This document shows positions 44,894-54,495 of a DNA stretch of 64,000 bases, in pieces. This DNA is from Pseudomonas sp. BBP2017 (lineage in GTDB: Bacteria > Pseudomonadota > Gammaproteobacteria > Pseudomonadales > Pseudomonadaceae), in NCBI RefSeq assembly GCF_003024385.1, contig NZ_PVZN01000004.1, forward strand, positions 248,001-312,000. Reading direction: 5' to 3'. Under the pieces are notes generated by a model. The model was given only the letters and a program-made list of their open reading frames with translations, was not told the origin of the DNA and did no database searches. The position numbers were made by a program, and so were the translations under genes. How positions within the stretch are numbered: the stretch's first letter is position 1; each line of letters opens with the position of its first letter.

Positions 44894-46735
44894 TCATATC
44901 GGCTTATCGAGAAGTCGACTCTCAACTGTCTCCGGTTTCGTTGGCAAAAGTGCGGGAAACTCTTCAGGAGTGACGGTTTCTTTTGCCAGTAGCAGCCGGG
45001 CACCGGCATCCAGATCGGCGCGTCGTTGTGCCAGCAGCGTCTTGGCTCTGCCATAGGCCTCGTCAAGCAAGGCACGGATGCCCAGATCAATTTCCCGGGC
45101 GGTCTGTTCCGAGTAATCTTTGTCCATATGCTTGTGGATTGATTCGCCAAGGTAAGTGGCTTGTTGGCGTTCTAGCACTGACTGTCCGAGTTCAGCGCTC
45201 ATGCCAAACCGTGTGATCAGTTGGCGGGCAATATCAGTGGCACGCCCCAGATCATCGGCTGCGCCCGTGGAGATTTGGCCGAAGACCAGGTCCTCTGCGG
45301 CACGCCCAGCCATCAATACCGTGATGCGATCTTTGAGCATTTGGCAACTGAGCAGAAAACGATCGTCGGTGGGGCGTTGCAGGGTGTAGCCCAGCGAGCC
45401 GGCGGCGCGGGGAATGATCGACACTTTATGCACCGGATCCATCGCTGGCAGGCTGCTTGCGGCCAGGGCATGTCCCATTTCATGGTACGCGACTGTCTGA
45501 CGTTCATCGCTACGCAACACATTGCTTTTGCGTTCTACCCCGGCAACCAGCCGTTCGACTGCGATGGTAAAGTCCTCAAGTTCGACGCTTTGACTGGCGC
45601 GGCGTGTGGCGACAATCGCGGCCTCATTCACCAGATTGGCCAGATCGGCGCCCGTGAGGCCGGGGGTGATCTCTGCAATACGCTCGCAGTCGAGGTCTGG
45701 GGCAGCGACGATCTTACGTAGATGAACCTTGAGAATCGCCAGGCGACCGATACGGTCAGGGCGGTCGATCAATATCTGCCGGTCAAAGCGCCCCGCACGC
45801 AGCAACGCTGGGTCCAGCACCTCAGGTCGATTGGTCGCCGCCAGCAGTACTACCCCCTCCCGCGGGTCGAAGCCGTCCAGCTCCGCCAAGAGCTGATTGA
45901 GCGTCTGTTCTTTCTCATCATTGCCTCCCAGAGCGCCGATGCCGCGCATTTTGCCCAACGCATCCAGTTCATCAATGAAGATGATGCACGGCGCGGCCTT
46001 CCTCGCCTGATCGAAAAGATCACGTACACGGGCGGCACCGACGCCAACAAACATTTCGACGAATTCGGAGCCAGAGATCGAAAAAAATGGAACGGCCGCT
46101 TCGCCGGCGATAGCTTTTGCAACCAGGGTCTTGCCGGTACCAGGTGGGCCGACCAACAGCGTGCCCTTGGGGACATGGGCACCAAGGCGTGAATACCACG
46201 CCTGGTTTTTCAAGAACGAGACGATCTCGGTCAGCTCGGCCCTGACGTCGTCGATGCCTGCCACGTCGGCGAAAGTTACCTTGGTATCGTGCGATACGTA
46301 CACCTTGGCCCGTGACTTACCCACGGTCATGAGCCCTCCCAGCCCTTGTTTATCGGCCAGCCCTCGCAGCAGGAAATGCCAAACCCCCAGCATGATGAGC
46401 AAGGGCAACAACCACTCCAGCAGCGGCCCCGCGCTAGAGCGATCAGCGACGCCAGTGAAGGTGACACCTGCGCGGCCGAGCTGCTCGGACAATGCCGGGG
46501 CGACGCGCACCGTGGAAAACTGATCATGACCATCGATGGGCACGAGCAGCTTACCGACGATACGATTCTGCTCGACCCGTAGATCGCTGACCTTCTGCTC
46601 TTCTAGCAATTGCAGGAACTGACTGTACGGTATGGTCTGCACCGTCGGGCGGGTAAATAAGCCGAACTGGATGAAGGCGAGCACCGCTAGCGCGATCGCC
46701 AGGTAGTACAGCTTCCATGGCTGATCTTTATTCAT
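44894..46735 (-). CDS. ftsH: FtsH-type AAA+ zinc metalloprotease (paralogue)
   Basis: A 613-residue membrane protease. Two helices (about 10-26 and 103-124) flank the periplasmic part. Walker A is GPPGTGKT (196-203), Walker [11 protein letters not shown] (251-260), and the SRH segment ends [12 protein letters not shown]. The zinc site HEMGH is at 418-422. FtsH removes damaged membrane proteins and some regulators. As an island-encoded extra copy it may act as a stress disaggregase/protease like the additional FtsH of heat-tolerance islands. Anr-like sites lie in the upstream spacer it shares with the P-type ATPase gene. Confidence 0.94.
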   Translation of the reverse strand: MNKDQPWKLYYLAIALAVLAFIQFGLFTRPTVQTIPYSQFLQLLEEQKVSDLRVEQNRIVGKLLVPIDGHDQFSTVRVAPALSEQLGRAGVTFTGVADRSSAGPLLEWLLPLLIMLGVWHFLLRGLADKQGLGGLMTVGKSRAKVYVSHDTKVTFADVAGIDDVRAELTEIVSFLKNQAWYSRLGAHVPKGTLLVGPPGTGKTLVAKAIAGEAAVPFFSISGSEFVEMFVGVGAARVRDLFDQARKAAPCIIFIDELDALGKMRGIGALGGNDEKEQTLNQLLAELDGFDPREGVVLLAATNRPEVLDPALLRAGRFDRQILIDRPDRIGRLAILKVHLRKIVAAPDLDCERIAEITPGLTGADLANLVNEAAIVATRRASQSVELEDFTIAVERLVAGVERKSNVLRSDERQTVAYHEMGHALAASSLPAMDPVHKVSIIPRAAGSLGYTLQRPTDDRFLLSCQMLKDRITVLMAGRAAEDLVFGQISTGAADDLGRATDIARQLITRFGMSAELGQSVLERQQATYLGESIHKHMDKDYSEQTAREIDLGIRALLDEAYGRAKTLLAQRRADLDAGARLLLAKETVTPEEFPALLPTKPETVESRLLDKPI

Positions 46736-46968
46736 GATCGTGCTCCTGAGGCGAAAACACCCGGTAGGCGGGTTTGTCTGCCGGATTTGCACCCCGCCGG
46801 GTCAGGCAATCAGTAGGTAATCTTCAACTTTTCCTCCCCGCCGGCGCTGGCCAGGCAGCCCGTTCCACAATTAGCCGTGCAATCAAGTTCGGCACTGATT
46901 TTTCGGAAAAAGGGATATGGGTAAGCTGCCCTTAATCAAGGTTTCTACCCTCTAACGCTTGGCCGCGA

Positions 46969-46982
46969 TTGACTTATGTCAA
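46969..46982. promoter_or_regulatory. Dyad TTGAC-N4-GTCAA (Anr/Dnr-like)
   Basis: TTGACTTATGTCAA is a perfect dyad in the spacer between the divergent ftsH-like and ATPase genes. It deviates from TTGAT/ATCAA by one base per half, as tolerated by FNR-family sites. Confidence 0.5.
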
Positions 46983-47025
46983 ACCCGGTACAGGGTCGAT
47001 AGCGCGCAGCCCAGGCCCGGCCGGG

Positions 47026-47039
47026 TTGACAAAAATCAG
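47026..47039 (+). promoter_or_regulatory. Anr-like box upstream of the ATPase-hemerythrin gene
   Basis: TTGACAAAAATCAG has two mismatches, and GATAAT at 47061-47066 fits a -10 at class II distance. It would start a transcript near 47073 that covers a 26-codon ORF and then the ATPase. Confidence 0.6.
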
Positions 47040-47113
47040 ATGAGTGGGCACACAGAGCCAGATAATCGGAGCACTACTTCCTGTCCCTGTCACGTGAGGG
47101 CATCACCCTGTAG

Positions 47114-47194
47114 ATGGCCACCGAGGCGTTGCGCGTTGCCAACCAGAACAGGGAACAGCTCCTAGGGCTGCAGGAGGAGAAAAACCGCAAGTAG
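47114..47194 (+). CDS. Possible 26-residue ORF
   Basis: MATEALRVANQNREQLLGLQ plus six residues is charged and helical, but has no clear ribosome site and no recognised family. It may be the tail of a lost gene or a leader. Low confidence. Confidence 0.25.
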   Translation: MATEALRVANQNREQLLGLQEEKNRK

Positions 47195-47227
47195 CAAACT
47201 ACCGAAGCCGCCATTGGAGCCTGTGCG

Positions 47228-49534
47228 ATGAATGCACAACGCTGGCGAGTTGTGCTCGACAAATGGCACAACCCTTTACTGTTGGCAGTGTGTGCCTTGA
47301 CCTTGTTGGCCGGGGCAGCCGCATACGTTGCGCAGCGCCAGCAATGGGCCTTGCTCAGCTGGGCGGCCGGAAGCTATTTGATGGGGGCGGTGCTGTTGAT
47401 GGAAATCATCCAGCGCCTGGCCCGAAAAGAGGCCGGTGTAGACCTGATCGCTTTGCTGTCGATCTGCGCCGCACTCGTCATGGAGCAGATGCTCGTGGCG
47501 GCGGTTGTGGCGCTCATGCTGGCCACGGGACGGACCTTGGAATCTTTAAGCAAACAGTACGCTGAACGGGAGCTGCGGGCACTGATTGAGCGGGCGCCGC
47601 GATATGCCTCGATCCAGGAAGCCGATGGGCTGCGCGAAGTTCCCGTGGAGCAGCTCAAGCCAGGACAGACTGTACTGGTCAGGCTGGGTGAGGTGCTGCC
47701 GGTGGATGGCCGTTTGCAGAGCCCTGTTGCCAACCTGGACGAGTCTGCGCTCACGGGTGAGTCATTGCCAGTCACGCGCCATGCCGGTGAGCAACTGCGC
47801 AGCGGGGTCACTAACGCCGGTGCCCCCATCCTGCTGGTCGCCACGCATACGGCAGCCCAAAGCACCTATGCCGGCATCGTGCGCCTGGCCGAGGCTGCGC
47901 GGCAGTCGCGAGCGCCCTTCGTACGCATGGCTGACCGGTATGCATTGGCGTTTATCCCACTGACCTTGCTGACCGCAGGGGTCGCCTGGGTTTTGAGTGG
48001 TGACCCTTTACGTGTGCTTGCGGTACTGGTGGTTGCCACACCATGTCCCCTGATTCTGGCTGTGCCGATCGCCATTTTGTCGGGTATATCCCGTGCGGCA
48101 CGGCGCGGAGTATTGATCAGGGATGGCCTGACCCTGGAGTCCCTGGCTGGTATCAAGCAGGTGTTTCTCGACAAGACCGGTACGCTGACGAGCGGCCATG
48201 CCGGCCTGCAGTCGATCGAACTAAACGGCCAGGGTGAGCCGCTACACCTGCTGAAACTAGCCGCTTCGCTGGCCCAGGCCTCCACCCACCCGATTGCCAG
48301 GGCGATTGTCGATGCCGCGCGTCAGCATCATTTGCCGCTAGTAAAACCTCAACAGGTGCAGGAAAGCCCAGGGTTGGGATTATCCGGTGAGGTAGACGGC
48401 CAGCAGGTGCGCCTGGGGGCTTTGGAGTACGTGCATGAGCAGGCAGCTGCCAGCGACTGGGCAATGGCCAGCTTGCGTCAGATGGATTACCTGGGCTGCA
48501 GCGGTAGTTTCGTTGCTGTCCAGGGACGGCTGGCGGGTTTACTGAGGTTTGTGGACGAGGTACGCAGGGAAACGCCCCAGACGTTGCGGCGCCTGCGCAA
48601 CCGTGGCATCGAAAGGATCGTCATGCTCACTGGGGATCGTTTGCAAACTGCCGAGATGGTCGCTTTGTCCGCCGGGATCGACGAGCTTCGCGCGGGTTTG
48701 ACCCCCGCGGACAAGGTGCGGCTGGTGCAGGAAGGTTGTCGATACGGCAGTACCGCGATGATCGGTGATGGCATCAACGATGCCCCGGCGTTGGCAGCCG
48801 CGAACGTGGGTATCGCCATGGGCGCAGGCGGGTTAACGGCCTCAGTGCAAGCAGCAGGCGTGGTGCTGCTGGTGGATCGTCTGGATCGGCTGATCGAGGC
48901 GCTGGATATCGCTCGTCATGCTGTTCACATCGCCCGGCAAGGGGTGTGGGTGGGAATGGGACTGTCAGCGCTGGCCATGGTCGTGGCGGCGGCGGGCTAC
49001 CTGCCTCCGTTGGTAGGTGCGATGGTGCAGGAAGGAATCGATGTCGCGATCATCTTCAATGCCTTGCGGGCCCTGGGGCCGCTCAAAGGGCTCAAGCGAG
49101 CAGGCATAGCCATGACGTATATCGACCAGTTGCACAGCGAACATCAGCAGTTGGCAGGCGTACTGAGCAATCTACGACAAATGGCCCGCGACTTCGCCCT
49201 CCGTTCTCCCGATCAGGCCCATGCTGACCTGCACAAGTTGGTCGACGCACTTCAGACGCTGCTGGTCCGCCATGAGCGCGACGATGAACGGACATTGTAC
49301 CCGCTGCTGGGGCGAAGCCTGCCAGGTGAGGATCCGTTGTTCGCCATGAGCCACACCCATCGGGAGATCTTCCGACTGATCCAATTGCTGGTTCGTATGA
49401 GCAGTGATTTCAACGCTAACCCTCCCACCGTGACGGCCGATAACATCCAACATCAGTTGATCCGTCTGGACACGCTGGTCAGCCTGCATTTCAACCAAGA
49501 GGAAGAACTGTTCCGGTACCTGGACCGACGTTAG
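47228..49534 (+). CDS. P1B-type metal ATPase fused to a C-terminal hemerythrin domain
   Basis: A 768-residue protein. The P-type core shows TGES (176-179), TPCP in the metal-binding helix (271-274), the phosphorylated Asp315 in DKTGT, the HP motif (STHPIA, 352-357) and GDGINDAP (513-520). There is no N-terminal heavy-metal domain. Residues 630-768 form a hemerythrin-like domain with ligands such as His636 or His639, His682, Glu686, His711, His754 and Glu758. TPC plus hemerythrin defines the P1B-5 group, linked to Ni/Fe export. The diiron site suggests O2 or iron sensing that gates transport, in keeping with the Anr-like promoter. Confidence 0.93.
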   Translation: MNAQRWRVVLDKWHNPLLLAVCALTLLAGAAAYVAQRQQWALLSWAAGSYLMGAVLLMEIIQRLARKEAGVDLIALLSICAALVMEQMLVAAVVALMLATGRTLESLSKQYAERELRALIERAPRYASIQEADGLREVPVEQLKPGQTVLVRLGEVLPVDGRLQSPVANLDESALTGESLPVTRHAGEQLRSGVTNAGAPILLVATHTAAQSTYAGIVRLAEAARQSRAPFVRMADRYALAFIPLTLLTAGVAWVLSGDPLRVLAVLVVATPCPLILAVPIAILSGISRAARRGVLIRDGLTLESLAGIKQVFLDKTGTLTSGHAGLQSIELNGQGEPLHLLKLAASLAQASTHPIARAIVDAARQHHLPLVKPQQVQESPGLGLSGEVDGQQVRLGALEYVHEQAAASDWAMASLRQMDYLGCSGSFVAVQGRLAGLLRFVDEVRRETPQTLRRLRNRGIERIVMLTGDRLQTAEMVALSAGIDELRAGLTPADKVRLVQEGCRYGSTAMIGDGINDAPALAAANVGIAMGAGGLTASVQAAGVVLLVDRLDRLIEALDIARHAVHIARQGVWVGMGLSALAMVVAAAGYLPPLVGAMVQEGIDVAIIFNALRALGPLKGLKRAGIAMTYIDQLHSEHQQLAGVLSNLRQMARDFALRSPDQAHADLHKLVDALQTLLVRHERDDERTLYPLLGRSLPGEDPLFAMSHTHREIFRLIQLLVRMSSDFNANPPTVTADNIQHQLIRLDTLVSLHFNQEEELFRYLDRR

Positions 49535-49615
49535 CCGCGCTTTATTCAACAAGGGCAGGTCTGGCAGAAACTCGGTTGAAAAATATCAAGCGCCCAGGCG
49601 GTTTAACGTCAAGGT

Positions 49616-49931
49616 TCAGGGCGTCGTGAACGCAGCGCTTTGCGCCAGTAAGTTCGCCACCAGAGCGGTACTGTCGAGTACCTCAAGCTGACGGTTCATA
49701 CACGCAGGTTGCAGGCGAAAGGGCGGCACACTATCGGTCATCGCTATAGAGCGAATGGAACAGTACGACCTGATAGCCATTGACCGTCACTGTTGGCCAA
49801 CACTTATGCTCGCCGTCTTCATAGTTGCGTTCTTCGTGCGACGCCAGTTGCCACCCTAACCGCTTGGCCACGCCAGTGGCATAGACTTCACTGCCCCGCA
49901 GGGCAAACAAGAGTGGACGGTTGTTATCCAT
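49616..49931 (-). pseudogene. Remnant of a PRPP synthetase-like gene
   Basis: The front part (49931-49731) opens MDNNRPLLFALRGSEVY and continues SHEERNYEDGEHK, matching the N-terminus of ribose-phosphate pyrophosphokinase family proteins, but stops after 66 residues. A second short frame (to 49616) ending LVANLLAQSAAFTTP may be the C-terminal tail. Intact proteins have about 300 residues, so most of the gene has been deleted. Confidence 0.65.
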
Positions 49932-49983
49932 GGTTTGGTTTCATTGGCAGGTTTCATCTCAGCATACGGTCCAGCCGAATCAA

Positions 49984-50043
49984 CTATGAATCGCCAGGAT
50001 GCTCGGGGTGGCAGATCAGTAGCCGTCGTGAGAAGGCTTTCAT
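49984..50043 (-). pseudogene. 19-residue ORF with strong ribosome site (gene remnant)
   Basis: MKAFSRRLLICHPEHPGDS starts after TTGGAGGTCACC, an excellent ribosome site, and stops at a TAG. It lies between a perfect Anr box and the PRPP synthetase remnant, so it is probably the start of another deleted member of the island. Identity unknown. Confidence 0.35.
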
Positions 50044-50121
50044 GGTGACCTCCAACGAGCATGGCTCTGGTTGCAATGCGAGAGGTGTACATCCAGTTTG
50101 ACCTTGCCAGCTTGCGCAGCC

Positions 50122-50135
50122 TTGATTTTTATCAA
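50122..50135. promoter_or_regulatory. Anr box between remnant genes and frameshifted usp
   Basis: A perfect TTGATTTTTATCAA. GATAAT (50157-50162) follows as a -10 and leads to the usp start at 50200. It may also serve the leftward remnants. Confidence 0.82.
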
Positions 50136-50199
50136 GAGGATCACGGTACAAGCTTCGATAATTGCATTGTCTGGGGCGTTTCCTCGCAGGAGGTGGCGA

Positions 50200-50662
50200 A
50201 TGAGCCAGTACCGCCAGCTATTGTTGATCCTCAGCGAGGTCGATCCGAGATCAGCTGCACTGCATCGAGCCGTTTCGCTAGCCAAAGCCAGCGAAGCGGC
50301 ATTGCATGTGTTGGGGATATTTGAGCAGTCTGAGCTACGCCTGCACGATGAGCTGCGAGACCCACAAGTAGCTGATGCCTCACTCAACCATTTCAAGAAG
50401 TCTTTTAAAGACCTGATGGAGGAGTTGCGAGACGATAGCTTGCAACTGACCGGCGAGGTGATGCAAGCGGAGGATGCGCATGTCTCAGTGTTGGATTATC
50501 ACGGAGCAATTGCAGACGTTGGCGATCGATGTGCTGGTCATGGGGGTGGGGCAACCCCAGCGATGGGCAAAACTGATGGGAGACACCACGGAGCGAATCG
50601 TCGGTCAGGCCATTTGCAGCGTGCTTGCCGTCAAACCGCCGAAGCAAGCGCTTGCTCGCTGA
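50200..50662 (+). pseudogene. Frameshifted universal stress protein
   Basis: It begins MSQYRQLLLILSEVDPRS with a GCAGGAGG ribosome site and reads as a normal Usp for about 100 residues to SVLDYH. The remainder (LQTLAIDVLVMGVGQPQRWA, then MGDTTERIVGQAICSVLAV) continues in another frame. The break lies at about 50500-50515. Reconstructed length is about 150 residues, the usual single-domain Usp. An intact Anr promoter is still present. Confidence 0.8.
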
Positions 50663-50705
50663 GGTTCCTCTCCTGAGTTGAAATGACCTAGTGCCGAGGT
50701 GCCCC

Positions 50706-51629
50706 ATGTCGCAATCTCAGCGTTTACTCTTGATCGCTCCTTCAGCCATGACTCGGACGCCGGCATTCGACCGGGCCGCTGCACTTGCGCGCGCGATGCA
50801 ATTGCTATTGCACATTGTGGCGTTCGACTATTCACAGGCCTTGGCGGTGGCGGGGTTGTTCGCCCCGGAGCAATTCATTCTGGCCCGGGACGGCTATCTT
50901 CAAACCCATCGCCAATGGCTCACGGAGCAGGCCGGATTAATGAGCAAACATGGCGTGGAAGTCACCAGCGAAGTGGTGTGGGTACAGCATCCCTATGAGG
51001 AAATCCTGAATTTCATCAATGAGATGCCACTGACGCTGATCATCAAGGACGCGCATGAAGAGCCAGCGTTCAAGCGCGTGTTTTTCACCCCGCTGGATTG
51101 GAAGCTGCTGCGTGATTGTCCTGTGCCGGTGCATCTGGTGACTACACCGCTCAATGCCCGGCCGCGCAACGTACTGGCCATCATTGATGTGTTGCGTGAT
51201 GAGGATCCGGGCGCTGTGTTCAACGACCAGATTATCGACGCAGCAACGAAACTGGCGGCGTGCTGTAATGCCAGCCTTGAACTGCTGCATGTGTATGACT
51301 GGACGGCCGTATACGCCCAGGACATGGGCTTTGGCGCATTGCCAATGGCCTCCGGGGTCTATGAAATGCTGGGAATGGCTCAGCATGAAGCATTTGCGGC
51401 TATCGCTGAACGCCATGGAGTGCCACCGGAGCGCAGGCACTTCATTGAGGGGGCCCCCGTGTCGAGTATTTGTGAATTTGTCTGCGAGTACCATACAGAT
51501 GTCATTGTCATGGGCACGGTGCAGCACAAAGGCTTGAGCAAATTACTGGGTACCACGGCCGAGCAACTCCTGCATCGGGCGCCGTGCAGTGTGCTGGCGA
51601 TCAAGCCGGGTAGAATGCTGCAATCCTGA
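50706..51629 (+). CDS. Tandem-domain universal stress protein
   Basis: A 307-residue two-domain Usp, similar to those at 40.6 and 53.5 kb (SQRLLLIAPSAMTRTPAFDRA opening). The second domain ends VIVMGTVQHKGLSKLLGTTA, keeping the nucleotide loop. It starts 44 bases after the frameshifted usp and has no box of its own, so it probably depends on the Anr promoter at 50122. It is likely a low-oxygen survival protein. Confidence 0.92.
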   Translation: MSQSQRLLLIAPSAMTRTPAFDRAAALARAMQLLLHIVAFDYSQALAVAGLFAPEQFILARDGYLQTHRQWLTEQAGLMSKHGVEVTSEVVWVQHPYEEILNFINEMPLTLIIKDAHEEPAFKRVFFTPLDWKLLRDCPVPVHLVTTPLNARPRNVLAIIDVLRDEDPGAVFNDQIIDAATKLAACCNASLELLHVYDWTAVYAQDMGFGALPMASGVYEMLGMAQHEAFAAIAERHGVPPERRHFIEGAPVSSICEFVCEYHTDVIVMGTVQHKGLSKLLGTTAEQLLHRAPCSVLAIKPGRMLQS

Positions 51630-51652
51630 GGGCTTTCTCGCCCCGTGATACG

Positions 51653-51688
51653 CCGCTGGCGGGTGTTGATGCTACGGGCCGCCAGCGG
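51653..51688. terminator. Inverted repeat between convergent usp and anr-like genes
   Basis: CCGCTGGCGG (51653-51662) and CCGCCAGCGG (51679-51688) form a perfect 10-bp stem with a 16-base loop between converging genes. Confidence 0.55.
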
Positions 51689-51697
51689 AGCGACGTG

Positions 51698-52441
51698 TCA
51701 GCTGAATTGGCGATGGCAGCCCAAGATCAGCTGCTTGAGCCCGTCCATGTTCTGGATGTTGACGTCGCGGCCGTTTATTTCCACCAATCCCAGGTCACGC
51801 AGGTGCGCAATGCCCCGACAGATGGTTTCGAGGCGCAGGCCCAGGTAAGAGCCGATTTCTTCCCGACGCATTTTCAGTACAAAACTGCTGGACGAATAAC
51901 CCCGCTCATTCAAACGCTGCGACAAATTCAGCAGAAATGCGGCCAAGCGCTCATCCGAGTTCATGTTGCCCAGCATCATCAGCATGTCATGATCGCGTAC
52001 GATTTCCCGGCTGAGGAGTTTGTTGAGGTTGTGCTGCAATGAAGGCAGCTCTTGAGCAAGTTTTTCCAGTTGAGCAAAATGGACGGGGCAAACCTCGCTG
52101 TCTTCCAAAGCAACTGCATTACACGTATGCAGATCGGTGCTAATGGCGTCTAGTCCAAGCATTTCGCCGGGGATCTGGAACCCCGTGACTTGCTCGCGGC
52201 CATCGATCGAAAGCATGCTGGTCTTGAACGAGCCGATTCGCACGGCGTAAAGCGAACGCAACGGATCGCCTGCGCGGTAGAGTGCTGCGCCTTTTTTGAC
52301 CTTGAATCGTTGAACGATCAGTGTGTCCAGGCGTTCGATTTCCAGACCCGTCAGGCCAAGCGGCAGGCACAACTCCAACACGCTGCAGTTGGAGCATGCT
52401 GACTTGAGGCTTTGACTTTTAAACGGCCTGGCTTCGGACAT
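51698..52441 (-). CDS. FNR/Anr-family oxygen-sensing regulator (paralogue)
   Basis: A 247-residue Crp/Fnr protein. The [4Fe-4S] ligands are in place: Cys16, Cys19, Cys25 and Cys118, with the same spacing as in FNR. The sensor beta-roll is followed by a dimer helix and the HTH EEIGSYLGLRLETICRGIAHL (194-214). The recognition helix keeps Glu205 and Arg209, but the Ser of the usual E-x2-S-R is Cys208. The clustered TTGAT-N4-ATCAA boxes in this island are the obvious targets, along with or in competition with the housekeeping Anr. Confidence 0.93.
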   Translation of the reverse strand: MSEARPFKSQSLKSACSNCSVLELCLPLGLTGLEIERLDTLIVQRFKVKKGAALYRAGDPLRSLYAVRIGSFKTSMLSIDGREQVTGFQIPGEMLGLDAISTDLHTCNAVALEDSEVCPVHFAQLEKLAQELPSLQHNLNKLLSREIVRDHDMLMMLGNMNSDERLAAFLLNLSQRLNERGYSSSSFVLKMRREEIGSYLGLRLETICRGIAHLRDLGLVEINGRDVNIQNMDGLKQLILGCHRQFS

Positions 52442-52601
52442 GATCTAAATGCCTGCGCATGAGTGGTTAAGCATAGGGGCTATCCGCCCAAGCCACACTT
52501 GGTTTCAAACTTAGGCTGGACATATACAGACAAACGGGTAAAAAAACCGTCCCGGCGGTTGGCTCCCATGCGTAATTCAGCTTATGGGTGGTCTTTGAGA
52601 G

Positions 52602-52615
52602 TAGATGTAGATCAA
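52602..52615 (-). promoter_or_regulatory. Weak Anr-like box upstream of the anr-like gene
   Basis: TAGATGTAGATCAA has one mismatch to TTGAT-N4-ATCAA and lies 161 bases before the regulator's start. Possible autoregulation. Confidence 0.35.
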
Positions 52616-52668
52616 GCCATGAACGCCTCAATTGGTAGCAATGGAGGCTGGCATGAATGGGGCAGGGG

Positions 52669-53145
52669 CTATTTGCGCTTCCAGTATTTCTGCATTTCCA
52701 GAAACAGAAAGGATGCGGTCCATGTGATGAGCACCAGACCGGTCAGGGCTTGCAGGCCGGTCAAGTATTTGAGGTTGCCCACCGGTGAAATATCGCCGAA
52801 GCCGATAGTCGTATACGTCGTGAAGGAAAAGTAGACGCAGTCCATGAGCGACCCGTCGAAGTTGCCCGTCAGGCTGCCCCATGTCCCTGAGTGCACCATA
52901 AGGTAATAAACCAGGGCGAAGCACCAGACCTCCGTTGCGTGGGCCAGGAGGGCGCCGAACACCCCAACTACGATTCTGAAGCGACTCCACAGCTTGAGCC
53001 GGGGTAGCCAATCATTCAGACGTAATAGACATTCATAGTGGATCACTACGGCGATAATGACCACCAGCGTATTGATCAGCGTGACTGCCAGCATGGCAAA
53101 TCTCCAGCGCAAGGGGAGCCCGGTCCGGGCACGCGGCACCGCCAT
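52669..53145 (-). CDS. Two-helix potassium channel
   Basis: A 158-residue ion channel. The pore loop TTYTTIGFGDISP contains the K+ selectivity filter TIGFGD. Hydrophobic helices lie before it (MLAVTLINTLVVIIAVVI and a second segment) and after it (ALTGLVLITWTASFLFL). There is no RCK or cyclic-nucleotide domain. The ATG at 53145 is chosen, though no good ribosome site is visible; a TTG at 53184 would add 13 residues. It sits upstream of the anr-like gene on the same strand and may adjust membrane potential in stress. Confidence 0.88.
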   Translation of the reverse strand: MAVPRARTGLPLRWRFAMLAVTLINTLVVIIAVVIHYECLLRLNDWLPRLKLWSRFRIVVGVFGALLAHATEVWCFALVYYLMVHSGTWGSLTGNFDGSLMDCVYFSFTTYTTIGFGDISPVGNLKYLTGLQALTGLVLITWTASFLFLEMQKYWKRK

Positions 53146-53315
53146 TAGCGCTGGAATGGCTGTGATGCCAGTTTTTCTTTTCAAGCAGCAGATGCGTACC
53201 GGCTCCAGCGGTTAATGTATTTCTACACTTGAGAAGCGGCATAGGGTTGAGCTGAATCAAAAATGGTTGTGCGAACTGAATGCCAGTCGTTCCATTCACG
53301 ATTACTTCTGATCAG

Positions 53316-53329
53316 TTGATAAAGGTCAG
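53316..53329 (+). promoter_or_regulatory. Anr-like box upstream of third tandem usp
   Basis: TTGATAAAGGTCAG has two mismatches in the second half. AATAGA (53354-53359) is placed as a -10 at the same 24-base distance seen at 40506. Confidence 0.65.
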
Positions 53330-53464
53330 ATTCCCCACTGCATAGCAGTCAAAAATAGAGTTACAGCTTTTCCCGTCGCAACAAGTCGACGGGACGATGA
53401 TGAAGACGCACTTGTTCGTTGCATTGCCGAATATTTTTCTGCCTGCGATAGGGCGAGGTATGTG

Positions 53465-54412
53465 ATGCTCAAGCTCAAACGCATTCTATTGATAGCCCCC
53501 AGCGAGATGACCCGGACCCCGGCGTTTGAGCGTGCGCAGGCCTTGACTTGTGCAACCGGAGCTTTGTTGCACATTGTCGCGTTCGATCATGTCCAGGCGT
53601 TGGCAATAGCTGGACTGCTCGACCACGATGCGATGGCTCAGGCGCGGGAAGGTTATCTGCAGGCGCATCGTCATTGGCTGGAGCAACAGGCCCGATTTTA
53701 CCGATGCGGCGGCATGCAGGTAACCACCGAAGTGCTCTGGGTCCGGTCGAGTCTGACAAACCTGCTGGAGTACGTGAAAGACTTCCATCCAGATCTGGTG
53801 GTCAAGGATACTCATTACGCGCCGACAGTTGACCGTGCCTTCCACCGCCCCCTGGACTGGCAACTGCTGCGGGACTGTCCGACCCACCTGCATCTGGTGA
53901 CCAGTGCCAGAAATCCCAAACCATTGAAAATTCTCGCGGCGATCGATCTGTCCCATCTGGAAGAGATGACGCAGGGACTAAATGACCAAATACTCGATCT
54001 GGCATCTACTCTGGCGGCCAGCTGCGGTGCCGCGCTGCACTTACTTAACGTCTGTCGTTGGTCAAAGATAAGCGAGGCACCGATGAGTGTGCCGACAGGC
54101 AGTCTTGATGACAGTTTTAGGGATGCGATTCAGGATGCCCAGCAAGAGGCTTTCGATGTGCTTGCCGAGCGTTATTGCATCAGCAAAACACGTCAACACT
54201 CACTGATGGGGATCCCCCACAAGGTCATCGGACCTTTCACTCAACTGAATGCCTTCGACATCCTGGTGCTGGGCACGGTTTATCACCCTGGGCCTGACCG
54301 GTTTATCGGCGATACTGCCGAGAGCGTGCTAAACCGTGCACCGTGCAGTCTGATGATCGTCAAGCCATTACCCCCACCCGTTGGAACGAGGCACCATCGA
54401 GCCTGCGGTTAA
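53465..54412 (+). CDS. Tandem-domain universal stress protein
   Basis: A 315-residue two-domain Usp with KRILLIAPSEMTRTPAFERA at the start and KILAAIDLSHLEEMTQ opening domain two. The final loop ILVLGTVYHPGPDRFIGDTA keeps most of the nucleotide motif. GAGG precedes the ATG. It is the third intact tandem Usp of the island, all sharing the TRTPAF or RHAPAF helix, so they probably arose by local duplication. Confidence 0.92.
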   Translation: MLKLKRILLIAPSEMTRTPAFERAQALTCATGALLHIVAFDHVQALAIAGLLDHDAMAQAREGYLQAHRHWLEQQARFYRCGGMQVTTEVLWVRSSLTNLLEYVKDFHPDLVVKDTHYAPTVDRAFHRPLDWQLLRDCPTHLHLVTSARNPKPLKILAAIDLSHLEEMTQGLNDQILDLASTLAASCGAALHLLNVCRWSKISEAPMSVPTGSLDDSFRDAIQDAQQEAFDVLAERYCISKTRQHSLMGIPHKVIGPFTQLNAFDILVLGTVYHPGPDRFIGDTAESVLNRAPCSLMIVKPLPPPVGTRHHRACG

Positions 54413-54495
54413 TAAAATTCAACTGACCTTGAGCCAGGCGAATCACATTTCCCGGTGTCCCGGGGCAATGGAGGGAAAGACAACCGCTCCCGGAT

